Shown in pieces: positions 19,544-27,832 of a stretch of 37,695 nucleotides of DNA. The notes beneath the pieces are model-generated. The model was not told the origin of the DNA. It saw only the letters and a program-made list of their open reading frames with translations, and did not search any database. The stretch is from a virus: IMG/VR virus record IMGVR_UViG_3300028800_000048, positions 1 to 37,695 of that record. One strand, written 5' to 3'. The first letter of the stretch is position 1. Each line of letters opens with the position of its first letter. Both the position numbers and the translations under genes were made by a program.

Positions 19544-20023
19544 AAAGAACTCTATGAATTTGTGCGTGAAAGTAACGCCATTGAAAATATAACACGTGAA
19601 CCATCTCAAGCAGAACTTGATGAACTTGAGAGGTTTATTCACTTGAAATATATGACTGTTGAAGAACTTGAGAAGTTTGTTTCGGTATACGAACCCAAAG
19701 CTGAACTAAGAACCAAATATGGGCAAGATGTAAAAGTTGGATCTTATTATCCGCCCTTTGGAGGCCCGGAGATTAGAGAAAAGCTTGCGCGCATATTGAT
19801 ACCTGACGATAAGCTTGCTGCAGACATATTGCATAATAGATACGAAGCACTGCATCCATTCACCGATTGTAATGGAAGAAGTGGCCGAGCTCTTTGGGCT
19901 TGGAAAAATAAATCTGTTTTAGGCAAAAGTCTCTTAAAATATGGCTTTTTAAAGCGCTATTATTACGAAACGCTGGGGCACTATAGCACCGATTACCAAT
20001 ATTACGAAAGAAGCCTATCTTAA
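19529..20023 (+). CDS. fic: Fic-domain protein with N-terminal inhibitory motif, 164 aa
   Basis: Residues 109-120 are HPFTDCNGRSGR, the Fic core HPFx(D/E)GNGRxxR with Cys114 in place of the first Gly; His109 and Arg117 are kept. Residues 15-20 (SNAIEN) match the (S/T)xxxE(G/N) inhibitory motif, so this is probably a self-inhibited, class II-like Fic enzyme that transfers AMP or another nucleotide part to a hydroxyl side chain. Target unknown. The protein is short (most have a longer C-terminal helical part), and its last residues (RSLS) come from a junction with repeat A, while a diverged copy of its C-terminal segment lies at 20481-20562. Flanked by duplicated sequence. Phage Fic/Doc proteins act as toxins or host-modifying enzymes. 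Confidence 0.85.
   Translation: MFYTNKELYEFVRESNAIENITREPSQAELDELERFIHLKYMTVEELEKFVSVYEPKAELRTKYGQDVKVGSYYPPFGGPEIREKLARILIPDDKLAADILHNRYEALHPFTDCNGRSGRALWAWKNKSVLGKSLLKYGFLKRYYYETLGHYSTDYQYYERSLS
19931..20012 (+). repeat. Repeat B, copy 1 (fic C-terminal coding segment)
   Basis: 82 bp in the 3' end of fic that matches 20481-20562 with roughly 85% identity. It encodes LLKYGFLKRYYYETLGHYST and a few more residues in both places. Confidence 0.85.
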
Positions 20024-20136
20024 AAAATCTCAACCTCAAATTCAATCAATCTCTTTTAGCACGAAAACTGATGCTCTAGGACCTTGGTATATTGCCCTAC
20101 TGCTATATAACTGAGTAGCTTATGTTTTATACTAAT
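20018..20136 (+). repeat. Direct repeat A, copy 2
   Basis: Second copy of 19425-19543. It overlaps the stop of fic, so the present fic ends inside repeat A. This suggests a past tandem duplication of about 593 bp (19425 to 20017). Confidence 0.9.
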
Positions 20137-20160
20137 CAGGATTGGATTAAGCCACTATAG
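20024..20160 (+). pseudogene. Remnant of the duplicated small gene and fic start
   Basis: After the fic stop the sequence repeats the last 34 or so codons of the 53-aa gene without a start. It then gives MFYTNQDWIKPL and a TAG (20122-20160), the first five codons of fic followed by unrelated sequence. Remains of a second gene pair whose core was replaced. Confidence 0.75.
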
Positions 20161-20171
20161 GAAATAAAATT

Positions 20172-20447
20172 ATGAAAATCAATAAGAAGAAAGATATAAC
20201 CAAATTTGAAAATATTAAGGATAGAATTATTGACCATCTTGATAATATAATTGATAAAACTGAAATGGGTATATATGAAGAAGTTGATCTTATTGATGGT
20301 TTTGTAAATCTCCCCTTTACTTTGGAATTATCATCAAATCTAATAATTGGTGGTTCTACTATACCGATGATAATGCTCTGCGGCAGAGATAGCGGAAGAA
20401 TTTATTTTTTTGCTTTGAAAGCGATAATAGAAGAAATGCAAGACTAA
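20172..20447 (+). CDS. Hypothetical acidic protein, 91 aa, in the replaced fic copy
   Basis: ATG 20172 follows GGAAATAAAATT. It begins MKINKKKDITKFENIKDRII, has an acidic middle and ends FFALKAIIEEMQD. It lies where the centre of the duplicated fic would have been (20137-20480). Whether it counteracts Fic or simply replaced the copy is unknown. No family recognised. Confidence 0.6.
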   Translation: MKINKKKDITKFENIKDRIIDHLDNIIDKTEMGIYEEVDLIDGFVNLPFTLELSSNLIIGGSTIPMIMLCGRDSGRIYFFALKAIIEEMQD

Positions 20448-20456
20448 AGGAAAAAT

Positions 20457-20567
20457 ATGAAATGGATTAGCGTTAAAGATCTGCTGAAATATGGTTTTTT
20501 GAAGCGCTATTATTACGAAACATTGGGTCACTATAGTACCGATTATCAATATTACGAAAGAATGTGA
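20457..20567 (+). pseudogene. Fic C-terminal fragment with a new 5' end, 36 codons
   Basis: An open frame MKWISVKDLLKYGF... ending YYERM. The first eight residues (MKWISVKD) look like the start of DUF551-type phage proteins, and the remainder is repeat B copy 2. Its ATGTGATG end overlaps the next start. ERM is probably the original end of fic. It has AAAGGAAAAAT upstream and could still be translated. Confidence 0.6.
20481..20562 (+). repeat. Repeat B, copy 2
   Basis: Second copy of 19931-20012, with mostly third-position differences, which implies the older copy was under coding selection. Confidence 0.85.
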
Positions 20568-20953
20568 TGCGCAACATTGTGTTTGATATTATATTACCTG
20601 CCATAATAGCTATTTTGATTGGACTTTTTATATTGGTTGTTTCTTGTGTTGTATTAAATGAATGGAAATGGGGAAAAACCCCCGCTGTTGAATGTGAAGC
20701 GCGTCTTATTGGAAGTTCCTTTTTGCCATCTACTAAAACTTCGCATGTAACTCCGATATATGGCAATCGGCAAATGCATGTAGCTTTAACTCAAACCGGC
20801 CATTATGAAAAATATATAACTGAATGGGATTGTGGTGATCTTGGTCGACATGTCTGCCATGAGAAAGAAGTTTATCAGTACGCCAAGGATGTTAGTATTT
20901 TATTGATAAAAAAAAGAGAAGAAGCAATAAGGATCGTAGGCATAAAACATTGA
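20567..20953 (+). CDS. Membrane-anchored protein with exposed domain, 128 aa
   Basis: The ATG at 20567 (a GTG at 20564 is possible) overlaps the previous stop. Residues 1-31 include a strong membrane segment (ILPAIIAILIGLFILVVSCVVL). The remainder (CEARLIGSSFLPS... TQTGHYEKYITEWDCGDLGR) looks like an exposed beta domain with four Cys in total. It is probably in the envelope, but its function is unknown. It is directly upstream of the large terminase. Confidence 0.65.
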   Translation: MRNIVFDIILPAIIAILIGLFILVVSCVVLNEWKWGKTPAVECEARLIGSSFLPSTKTSHVTPIYGNRQMHVALTQTGHYEKYITEWDCGDLGRHVCHEKEVYQYAKDVSILLIKKREEAIRIVGIKH

Positions 20954-20964
20954 GGAGGATAGTA

Positions 20965-22356
20965 ATGAGCAACAACCCTAATCTTTCATTGAATTTGCAC
21001 GAGCAGATACATCTCAATAAGTTTCGACCCAGAGAGTATCAACTTGGTGTTATGAAAGCTTTTGAAAACGATAAATTTACGCGAGCCTTACTCGTTTGGC
21101 CGCGCCGTAGTGGCAAAGATATACTGGCGTTTAATATGTGCATTCGCGCATTACTCAAACGCGTAGGATCAATTTACTATGTATTTCCTACCTATAGCCA
21201 AGGCAAGAAAGTTCTTTGGGATGGCATTAACAATGATTCCCAACCCATACTCAACTACATTCCCAAGTCACTTATAGAATCTATGAACTCAACTGAAATG
21301 AAGATACGGTTTAAAAACGGTTCAATCTTTCAGATAGTCGGTTCAGAAAACTATAACTCACTTATGGGAACTAACCCTATGGGCTGTGTTTTTTCTGAGT
21401 ATGCGCTACAAGATCCTGCCGCGTACCAGTACATCAGGCCTATTCTCATGGCTAATGGTGGCTGGGTAATCTTCATCTCGACGCCTCGCGGCAAAAATCA
21501 TCTTTTCAGCCTGTATGAAATAGCCTCGAATAATCCTGAGCATTGGTTCTGCCAGAAATTAACCGTAGAAGATACCGGGCACATCTCACTCGATGATATT
21601 CAGCGTGAAATAAATGATGGCACAATGTCAGAGGACTTAATTCAACAAGAATTTTATTGCAGTTTTGATCTCGGAGTCGAGGGTGCTTATTATACTAAAT
21701 ACCTCGATAGAATGAAGGTTAACGGTCAGATAGCCGTTGTTCCTTGGGAGCCTGGATTTAAAGTTTATACGGTTTGGGATCTTGGAGTTCGCGATTCAAC
21801 CTGTATCATATTCTTTCAGATCATAGGGCAAACGATTCATGTTATAGACTGCTATGACAATAAGGATGTTGGCCTTGATCATTACATCAAAGTGGTTCAG
21901 CAGAAACCATATGTCTATGGTAAGCACTTTGCGCCCCATGATATAGGTACGCGTGAATTCACCTCAGGATTGGCTAGGATCGACATTGCTCGCAACATGG
22001 GTATAAACTTCTATATCGTTCCTAATCTTTCAATACAGGATGGAATTGAGGCAGTGCGAGCTAAGCTGAGCAAAATATGGATAGACAATACTAATTGCCG
22101 GCAACTTATTAAAGCTCTTGAGTCTTACCGCAAAGAGTATGATTCGAAAAAAATGATTTATAAAGAGAATCCTTTGCATGATTGGTCTTCGCATTACTCG
22201 GATGCTATGCGATATCTTGTACTGTCATTGGGCAATACGGGCGAGCAGACATCTGCTGAAGATCTTGAAAAGCGCTATCGTGAAGCACGGTATGGTAAAA
22301 CAGAAAATGATTTCTTTAATGGGCCTGGAACTAATAGATTCGGAGGAATGTTTTGA
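20965..22356 (+). CDS. terL: Terminase large subunit, 463 aa
   Basis: The start is ATG 20965, which has GAGGAGG upstream. A TTG at 20950 would read through the ribosome site. N-terminal ATPase: Walker A WPRRSGKD (45-52), Walker B-like CVFSEY (141-146), coupling motif ISTPRGKNHL (171-180). C-terminal RNase-H-like nuclease: VWDLGVRDST (D272), APHDIGTREF (D326) and HYSDAMRYL (D413). It pumps phage DNA into the prohead with ATP energy and cuts it at the start and end. It sits directly before the portal region, as usual. The probable small subunit is about 5 kb upstream at 16021. Confidence 0.93.
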   Translation: MSNNPNLSLNLHEQIHLNKFRPREYQLGVMKAFENDKFTRALLVWPRRSGKDILAFNMCIRALLKRVGSIYYVFPTYSQGKKVLWDGINNDSQPILNYIPKSLIESMNSTEMKIRFKNGSIFQIVGSENYNSLMGTNPMGCVFSEYALQDPAAYQYIRPILMANGGWVIFISTPRGKNHLFSLYEIASNNPEHWFCQKLTVEDTGHISLDDIQREINDGTMSEDLIQQEFYCSFDLGVEGAYYTKYLDRMKVNGQIAVVPWEPGFKVYTVWDLGVRDSTCIIFFQIIGQTIHVIDCYDNKDVGLDHYIKVVQQKPYVYGKHFAPHDIGTREFTSGLARIDIARNMGINFYIVPNLSIQDGIEAVRAKLSKIWIDNTNCRQLIKALESYRKEYDSKKMIYKENPLHDWSSHYSDAMRYLVLSLGNTGEQTSAEDLEKRYREARYGKTENDFFNGPGTNRFGGMF

Positions 22357-22535
22357 AGCCAAATACTAAAAATCTAGAAATATATAAAGTCGATGAAAAT
22401 TCTCTGCAGCGCATAATCTGTAATAAATGGCTAGATGAAAGTGCACCGCTTTATGGTAAGCCATGCATATGCTATGCATGTGAAACACGGGATGCTCAAT
22501 TCAAGAAGCCGGCTATTGATTGGAGCTTAAAGTGA
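22353..22535 (+). CDS. Small Cys-containing protein, 60 aa
   Basis: A TTG start at 22353 overlaps the terminase stop and follows GGAGGA at a good distance. CICYAC and a conserved-looking WLDE and IDWSL suggest a compact fold. No family recognised. Confidence 0.5.
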   Translation: MKPNTKNLEIYKVDENSLQRIICNKWLDESAPLYGKPCICYACETRDAQFKKPAIDWSLK

Positions 22536-22717
22536 ATCCATTTAAGCTGTTAAGTTGTCTTCAAACAGAATCATTTCTATCATTTATTGAGTATGATCAT
22601 GTTCAAGATAAAGTAGATTTTAATCTTCTTAAGGGTCAAATATTAAAAGTTCAAATCAAAATCAAAGAAATGGAACGGCATGGAATGGCTCAAAAATTGG
22701 TTCCAAACCAAGAATAA
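22532..22717 (+). CDS. Hypothetical small protein, 61 aa
   Basis: A GTG start at 22532 overlaps the upstream TGA (GTGA). Helical, with LLKGQILKVQIKIKEMERHG in the second half. It overlaps the next gene by 38 bp. No family recognised. Confidence 0.5.
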   Translation: MNPFKLLSCLQTESFLSFIEYDHVQDKVDFNLLKGQILKVQIKIKEMERHGMAQKLVPNQE

Positions 22718-23063
22718 AGAACGCAACGATAAAGAAAACATATTGAACAATCATGCCATGCCTACCGTTCAAGTAGATACGCGTACACAGGACATTGTTA
22801 AAAGAACCAATAAAGCCGTAAAAAAAGAGCTAAAGCAGCAACATAAGTTTGCCGAGATAGCTCATGCGCCAGATTGCCATGTATTACATCCAACTGATGC
22901 ACGACTTGATTGTCGTAAACCAGATTGCTGGAAATTTATGCCAGATGCAATTGTTTCCAAGCCTTATTCGGTGGAAGGTCGGGAAAATAACTCACATCCA
23001 ATTAATGCGGTGAAAGAAATAGATGCTCGTCTTTATGATGAAGAAGCGCTTCCTGAAAAGTGA
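22680..23063 (+). CDS. Hypothetical protein before the portal gene, 127 aa
   Basis: ATG 22680 with GGAACGGC upstream. Basic N-terminal half (KRTNKAVKKELKQQHKFAEI); the second half has APDCHVLHPTDARLDCRKPD with three Cys and two His, a possible zinc site. It ends the terminase gene cluster just before the late-type box at 23071. No family recognised. Confidence 0.6.
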   Translation: MEWLKNWFQTKNKERNDKENILNNHAMPTVQVDTRTQDIVKRTNKAVKKELKQQHKFAEIAHAPDCHVLHPTDARLDCRKPDCWKFMPDAIVSKPYSVEGRENNSHPINAVKEIDARLYDEEALPEK

Positions 23064-23070
23064 GAAAGTT

Positions 23071-23088
23071 TGCGCGCAATCCCTGTAA
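23071..23088 (+). promoter_or_regulatory. Candidate late-promoter box, portal
   Basis: TTG (23071-23073), 8 bp, CCCTGTA (23082-23088). TATATAA follows about 15 bp later and the portal ATG 44 bp later. Confidence 0.45.
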
Positions 23089-23132
23089 GGTATTAAGTTT
23101 TCTATATAACTTATTATCAAAGGATTGTATCT

Positions 23133-25169
23133 ATGTTATTTCCGCAACTAGGACCTGCCTACTATGACGAAAAGCATCAAGCTATACTTGCTCGCATGGA
23201 AGCATCATACGCAGAAGGCATCTCTATCAACCAATCTTTTTGGGGCGAAGCCGATACTGATACTCGTTTTTACATGGGCGATCAGTCTGTCTGGAATGAT
23301 TTGTATGGCAATGTTGCGGTCAACAGACGTGAGCAGTTCAACTTTAATAGGCTGATGCGTATCATTAACATGATCGACGGCCACCAGCGCAAAAATAGAA
23401 AAAGCATTATAGCTACCGGCATAGAGAACTATGACGACAAAACAGCTGACCAATTAACCAAGACCCTTTTCTGGATTAACCAGCAACAAGGCGTCCTGGA
23501 GACCATTTCTGATTCTTTCCGCGGTGCACTTATAACCGGCATGAACTTTCTTCATGTATGGGTCGATTATCGCTCAGATCCAATATCAGGTGACATCCGC
23601 GTCGACAACTGTTCATACAACAGTTTTTTAGTAGATCCCTATTTCCGTAAAACAGATATGTCTGATTGCAACTTCATGTGGAAACGCTCGTTTCTCACCA
23701 AACGTGACGCCATATCGTTACTTCCTGAACATGCAGAAGAGATTATTAATCTTCATGGTAATGATGAAGGAACGGCTCGCGATGGTAAGTTCCAGTTTAT
23801 GGCAGAATCGTATAACTACGGATTTAAAAACCTTTTAAGCTATGACGAATATTATTACCGTGATTATCGCACCCAAAAGATGCTTGTTGATGTTGAGACT
23901 GGTGAATCAGTGGAATGGAAATCTGATGATAAAGAAGCATTAAAAGAATATTTAGCAGCATATCCACAAATTACGGTTATTGAACAAGAAATTCCAACAG
24001 TACGATGTGCCATTGTCGTTCAGGGTAAAGTAATGTATGAGGGCCCAAATCCATTAGGAATAGATAAATACCCATTCATACCTACCCTGGCATATTATAC
24101 TCCAGAAAGCCCTTATTTCCCTTGGCGCGTCCAAGGTGTTATCCGAGGGCTTCGTTCTTCTCAGTATCTTTACAATAGACGTAAGATTATTGAACTCGAT
24201 ATCCTCGAATCGCAAATCAATTCTGGGTACATATACAAAGAAAACTCACTGGTGAACCCGAAAGATATATTCCTTTCTGGGCAAGGTAAAGGTTTAGCTC
24301 TTAAAGACAGTGCTCAGATGACGGACGTAGTGCAAATACAAGCACCGCAGATTCCACCGTCTATGATCCAGCTTTCTGAGCTTTTAGGTAAAGAAATTCA
24401 AGAGATATCCGGTGTTTCTGAAGAACTTCTTGGTACTGCTTCAGATGATCTTGCAGGCGTGCTATCTATGCTTCGACAAGGCGCCGGACTTACCACGTTA
24501 CAGCATCTTTTTGATCGTTTGGATCATACTCAAAAGCTGCTTGGCGATATTATGATTGAATTAATCCAAACAAACTTTACTCCCGGTAAACTGCAAAAAA
24601 TTCTCGGTGAACAGCCAACGGAGCAGTTCTACAATAAATTTTTTGGCAAATATGGTGCAGTTGTTGAAGATGGTTTAAATACCGCGACACAAAAGCAGAT
24701 GAACTTTGCGCAACTTCTTCAGCTAAAACAACTTGGCGTCAATATACCTGACGATGCTCTTTTAGAGGCATCAACCATCCAAGAAAAAGACAAATTAATT
24801 GAAGCAATTCAAAAACAACAACAACAAATACAACAGGCTCAACAAGCGCAACAAGAGATTCAAACTGCCGAAATCAAATCAAGAATCAATCTTGCAGAAG
24901 CCCGTGCCAAAGCAGATGAAGGTCTTGGTTATGAAAGATTGAGCCGTATCGAAGAAAATAGAGCACTTGCTGATGAGCGCAGAGCCCAAGCAGTAAAAGA
25001 TGAAGATCTGGCATTGCTTAATAAGGTAAAAGCTCTGAAAGAGATTGACGGTCTAGATATCGAGCATCTCCATAGACTGCAAGAACTGGCCATGATGTTA
25101 AAGCAGCACGATAGTAAATTGAACCAAAACTCAACTGTCGCTGGAGTAGAGCATGGAAACAACTACTAA
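23133..25169 (+). CDS. Portal protein, P22-like, 678 aa
   Basis: Length and layout match P22-type portals: an N-terminal NFNRLMRIINMIDGHQRKNR block, then DPYFRKTDMSDCNFMWKRSF, a central PYFPWRVQGVIRGLRSSQYL stem/clip region, VSEELLGTASDDLAG, and a Gln-rich coiled-coil C-terminus (about 555-660), which could form the barrel of the dodecameric portal. The portal is the gateway for DNA packaging and ejection and nucleates the prohead. Start at ATG 23133 with AAAGGATTGT. Overlaps the next gene by 17 bp. Confidence 0.9.
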   Translation: MLFPQLGPAYYDEKHQAILARMEASYAEGISINQSFWGEADTDTRFYMGDQSVWNDLYGNVAVNRREQFNFNRLMRIINMIDGHQRKNRKSIIATGIENYDDKTADQLTKTLFWINQQQGVLETISDSFRGALITGMNFLHVWVDYRSDPISGDIRVDNCSYNSFLVDPYFRKTDMSDCNFMWKRSFLTKRDAISLLPEHAEEIINLHGNDEGTARDGKFQFMAESYNYGFKNLLSYDEYYYRDYRTQKMLVDVETGESVEWKSDDKEALKEYLAAYPQITVIEQEIPTVRCAIVVQGKVMYEGPNPLGIDKYPFIPTLAYYTPESPYFPWRVQGVIRGLRSSQYLYNRRKIIELDILESQINSGYIYKENSLVNPKDIFLSGQGKGLALKDSAQMTDVVQIQAPQIPPSMIQLSELLGKEIQEISGVSEELLGTASDDLAGVLSMLRQGAGLTTLQHLFDRLDHTQKLLGDIMIELIQTNFTPGKLQKILGEQPTEQFYNKFFGKYGAVVEDGLNTATQKQMNFAQLLQLKQLGVNIPDDALLEASTIQEKDKLIEAIQKQQQQIQQAQQAQQEIQTAEIKSRINLAEARAKADEGLGYERLSRIEENRALADERRAQAVKDEDLALLNKVKALKEIDGLDIEHLHRLQELAMMLKQHDSKLNQNSTVAGVEHGNNY

Positions 25170-25365
25170 CATTAAGTTAACTAAGCGAATGCAAAATAAG
25201 ATCGACAAACATACGTTGTTTTTTGCAAATTTTAGTTTGCCCAAAAAATTGTTTTGTCATGAACTCAGATCATTTGATGCAAAGAATTATTATACATTGC
25301 TGAAATCTGATAAAAAGGAATTGAATTTAGCGAATTATTTTAAACCTGAAACCACTAACACGTAG
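25153..25365 (+). CDS. Hypothetical basic protein, 70 aa
   Basis: ATG 25153 overlaps the portal's end and has GGAGTAGAGC upstream. Basic and aromatic (KRMQNKIDKHTLFFANFSLP). No family recognised. Confidence 0.55.
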   Translation: METTTNIKLTKRMQNKIDKHTLFFANFSLPKKLFCHELRSFDAKNYYTLLKSDKKELNLANYFKPETTNT

Positions 25366-25414
25366 TTAGAGGTATAAACCTTGCCGATATGGCAGTTACT
25401 ACGAAAGGCCTACA

Positions 25415-25669
25415 ATGGCAAAAAGATACTACAATGAGAGTTATGCTGGGCAAGATGCACGCAGAACTCAAGAAATGGAAGATGCTGGTATGATCCGTGA
25501 AAACAGATCTGCTATTGCAAACCTTCCTCAAGAAGTGATGATTAAAACATACCCGATGTCAGGTAATTATATGCCTGAAGAGCTTGATGATACTATTCGT
25601 GGTGTTGATAAACAAATCAACATGGATGATAACAAGCGCAGAGAATTTAACGTTCCTAAAAAGGTATAA
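25415..25669 (+). CDS. Small late protein, paralogue pair member 1, 84 aa
   Basis: ATG 25415. Contains DARRTQEMEDAGMIRENRSA and ANLPQEVMIK, followed by an acidic C-terminus. The gene at 25832 has a diverged copy of the same core (SRRKQEMKDANMISEDHGA, ANLPTTPIHR). Position between portal and scaffold suggests a minor head protein or capsid decoration; no established family is known to me. Confidence 0.65.
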   Translation: MAKRYYNESYAGQDARRTQEMEDAGMIRENRSAIANLPQEVMIKTYPMSGNYMPEELDDTIRGVDKQINMDDNKRREFNVPKKV

Positions 25670-25670
25670 C

Positions 25671-25823
25671 ATGCCTGTTATGGTAAGAACGAAAAGTAAG
25701 GCTACCCAGATTGCTTATAACATTCTGGGCGTGCCCGCTAATCTTCGTAAACAACACAAAAGCAAAGAGCAAAAGTGGATCAATCAGCGTTTAACTTTTG
25801 AAGAGACGACGCGTGTTAGATAG
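25671..25823 (+). CDS. Small basic protein, 50 aa
   Basis: ATG 25671 follows the upstream stop directly, and AAAAAGG provides a site. A longer frame exists upstream in the same phase but lacks a site. Basic: MPVMVRTKSKATQIAYNILG, then RKQHKSKEQKW. Probably nucleic-acid-binding, no family recognised. Confidence 0.55.
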   Translation: MPVMVRTKSKATQIAYNILGVPANLRKQHKSKEQKWINQRLTFEETTRVR

Positions 25824-25831
25824 GAAACACT

Positions 25832-26047
25832 ATGTTATATAATCCCAAGAACTGGATGTTAAAAACGCTGAAGCAGCAAATTATTTATGCCAATATGGAT
25901 TCTCGGCGCAAGCAGGAGATGAAAGATGCTAACATGATCTCAGAAGATCACGGAGCTATGGCTAATTTGCCTACAACGCCGATACATCGTGAGTTTAATA
26001 ACAACACATTCAACCAAAGTCCTTTGTTTGACGATGAGGTTTACTGA
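25832..26047 (+). CDS. Small late protein, paralogue pair member 2, 71 aa
   Basis: ATG 25832, with GGAAACACT upstream. It shares the (S/A)RRxQEMxDAxMIxE ... ANLP core with the gene at 25415, but has a different N-terminus and a shorter C-terminus. Local gene duplication in the head gene region. Confidence 0.62.
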   Translation: MLYNPKNWMLKTLKQQIIYANMDSRRKQEMKDANMISEDHGAMANLPTTPIHREFNNNTFNQSPLFDDEVY

Positions 26048-26048
26048 G

Positions 26049-26300
26049 ATGGCTAAGAAACTTAAAAAAGTAAAAAAAGTTTTGCATGAGTATAAAGAAG
26101 GTAAACTTCACTCGGGCAGCAAAAAGGGCCCTCAAGTAGAGAATCCTAAGCAAGCCGTGGCAATCGCTCTTTCAGAAGCTCGCAAAGCTGGTGAAAAAGT
26201 AGAAAAACCTAAAAAAGGCAAAAAAGAAGAAACCAAAGCTGAAAAAACTTTGGCCCGCGAAAAGCACAAAATGAAAAAAGAAAAGAAAAGCAAAAAGTAG
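26049..26300 (+). CDS. Lys-rich DUF6496-like protein, 83 aa
   Basis: ATG 26049 follows the upstream stop. Core LHEYKEGKLHSGSKKGPQVE and AVAIALSEARKAGEKV matches the DUF6496 pattern seen in bacteria and phages. The remainder is a Lys/Glu-rich tail. About one third Lys, so it probably binds nucleic acid, perhaps internal DNA in the head. Function of the family unknown. Confidence 0.72.
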   Translation: MAKKLKKVKKVLHEYKEGKLHSGSKKGPQVENPKQAVAIALSEARKAGEKVEKPKKGKKEETKAEKTLAREKHKMKKEKKSKK

Positions 26301-26319
26301 ATAAGAGTAATGGAGCAGC

Positions 26320-26808
26320 ATGGCAGATACCGTTGGTAAACTTGCAGGTTTACTATTAGAAAAGGCCGATAATAAGCATTCGGTTGTGGAACAAACAAAC
26401 GAGAATCTGAAAGAATATGAAAAAGAATTTCTGATCTGCCTGGAGCGTGGAAAAAAGCTTTATGATGGCGATTTCTTTATTGAAGTTCAAGCCAAAAAGG
26501 AAAAGCTCATGGAAAATGTTATCCGGCATTATTTCATACCCAAGAAAGCATGTCCTACTCCGACTTGGGATCAGCATGTTTATCATTACATACGCATATT
26601 TGATCAAATTGAGTATTTATGGTCCGTTCCGAATCGTGAAACCTGTGATTATTTAATAGATTTTGCACTACAAATACCAAAAGAAGAGAAAAAATTACTT
26701 GAATTCGTGATGGATTTCAAGAGTGGCGAACTTGACGCAAAAGCACGTAAATTAAATGGTGAAGATCGTCCACAAGCAACAATATTTACTTTGGAGAATG
26801 AAGCATGA
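26320..26808 (+). CDS. Hypothetical head-region protein, 162 aa
   Basis: ATG 26320 follows TGGAGCAGC. It is helical with many aromatic and charged residues (FLICLERGKKLYDGDFFIEV and PKKACPTPTWDQHVYHYIRI). It overlaps the scaffold-like gene by 4 bp (ATGA). Placement in the portal-scaffold-capsid run suggests a head assembly or head-completion role; no family recognised. Confidence 0.6.
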   Translation: MADTVGKLAGLLLEKADNKHSVVEQTNENLKEYEKEFLICLERGKKLYDGDFFIEVQAKKEKLMENVIRHYFIPKKACPTPTWDQHVYHYIRIFDQIEYLWSVPNRETCDYLIDFALQIPKEEKKLLEFVMDFKSGELDAKARKLNGEDRPQATIFTLENEA

Positions 26809-27794
26809 CACAAAAAAGTAATATAAGCATGAGAGCAATGGCAGATCGTGAAAGTTTCCGCAACATTGAGATGCCTCCATTGGATGAAATACAAAATGTG
26901 ACGGCAGCTCTTGCAAATGATCGAGCGCCTGTGCTAGAAGCTGCTCCAAAAATTGCGCAGCCAACAGCCGAGTTAGATGCTGATGGATTTCCAACAACCA
27001 CTTTAGATGCATTGCCAAATTATGACTCAGATTATAATCCACAAGCAGTTGACCTACCCGATTATGAAGCCCCAGCTGAACCTGATTTATCTCAGCAAGT
27101 ACAAGCAGTACACCCTAACTATGACCATCAAAAGGCGGAAGAAGAAAAAATACAAGCTCGTAATTTCCGTGAGCTGAGACTTCAAGCTCAGCAAGCTGCC
27201 AAGGAACGTGATGAGTTACTTGCTTATGTGCGCCAAATGGAACAGCAAAAGAAGACACAAGTTGAGCAAGTGATTGAAGAAGAGCCTGACTTGAATTTTG
27301 ACCCTGAAGACATTGCTAATGGCAAACAGCTCAATGAGATGGCCAAGTATGTTAAGAATCTTAAAAAACAGGTTCAACAAACTCAAATTCAATCACAAGA
27401 AGCTAAGCGCTTATCGTACGAAGCAGAAGTTGAACGCAATATGCGCAGATTGTATCCTGATTTTGATGCTATCGTAAGCGCCGATAATATTCAGAAATTT
27501 AGAGAACAATATGGACCTCTGGCTAATTCTATCGCTGCTGACCCTGATTTTTATAACAAGTGTAACTCGGTATATTTGGCTATTAAAAATACTGGAATTT
27601 CAAGAGCAGCAACATATCAACCGCAGGTCGATAAGGTTCGCCAAAACATGGCGAAACCAAGGCCGCTAACCTCAATCGCTCCACAACAAGCTGAAAGCCC
27701 GCTCGCTCGCGCTAATGCTTTTGCAGAGGGATTGACCGATGATCTACAACGACAACTTATTAAAGAAATGAACCAAGCGCGGATGAAATTATAA
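26805..27794 (+). CDS. Probable scaffolding protein, 329 aa
   Basis: Located directly between portal and capsid genes. The N-terminal 120 residues are acidic and disordered. A long charged coiled-coil follows at about 120-220 (EEEKIQARNFRELRLQAQQA). The C-terminus is helical and basic (KEMNQARMKL). This arrangement fits phage scaffolds, which chaperone capsid assembly and then exit. No sequence family recognised. Followed by a promoter and terminator unit. Confidence 0.6.
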   Translation: MTQKSNISMRAMADRESFRNIEMPPLDEIQNVTAALANDRAPVLEAAPKIAQPTAELDADGFPTTTLDALPNYDSDYNPQAVDLPDYEAPAEPDLSQQVQAVHPNYDHQKAEEEKIQARNFRELRLQAQQAAKERDELLAYVRQMEQQKKTQVEQVIEEEPDLNFDPEDIANGKQLNEMAKYVKNLKKQVQQTQIQSQEAKRLSYEAEVERNMRRLYPDFDAIVSADNIQKFREQYGPLANSIAADPDFYNKCNSVYLAIKNTGISRAATYQPQVDKVRQNMAKPRPLTSIAPQQAESPLARANAFAEGLTDDLQRQLIKEMNQARMKL

Positions 27795-27820
27795 ACAGTT
27801 TTTTTTTAATATAACTGTGC

Positions 27821-27826
27821 TATAAT
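27821..27826 (+). promoter_or_regulatory. Extended -10 promoter for a short RNA
   Basis: TGCTATAAT: a perfect TATAAT (27821-27826) with the TGN extension. There is no good -35 box, only an upstream T run. Transcription would start near 27833, and a strong terminator ends it at about 27909. Confidence 0.6.
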
Positions 27827-27832
27827 CTAGCA

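Noticed and set aside
20950-20964. TTG start for the large terminase at 20950
   Set aside because: It would translate through the GGAGG ribosome site that correctly serves the ATG at 20965.
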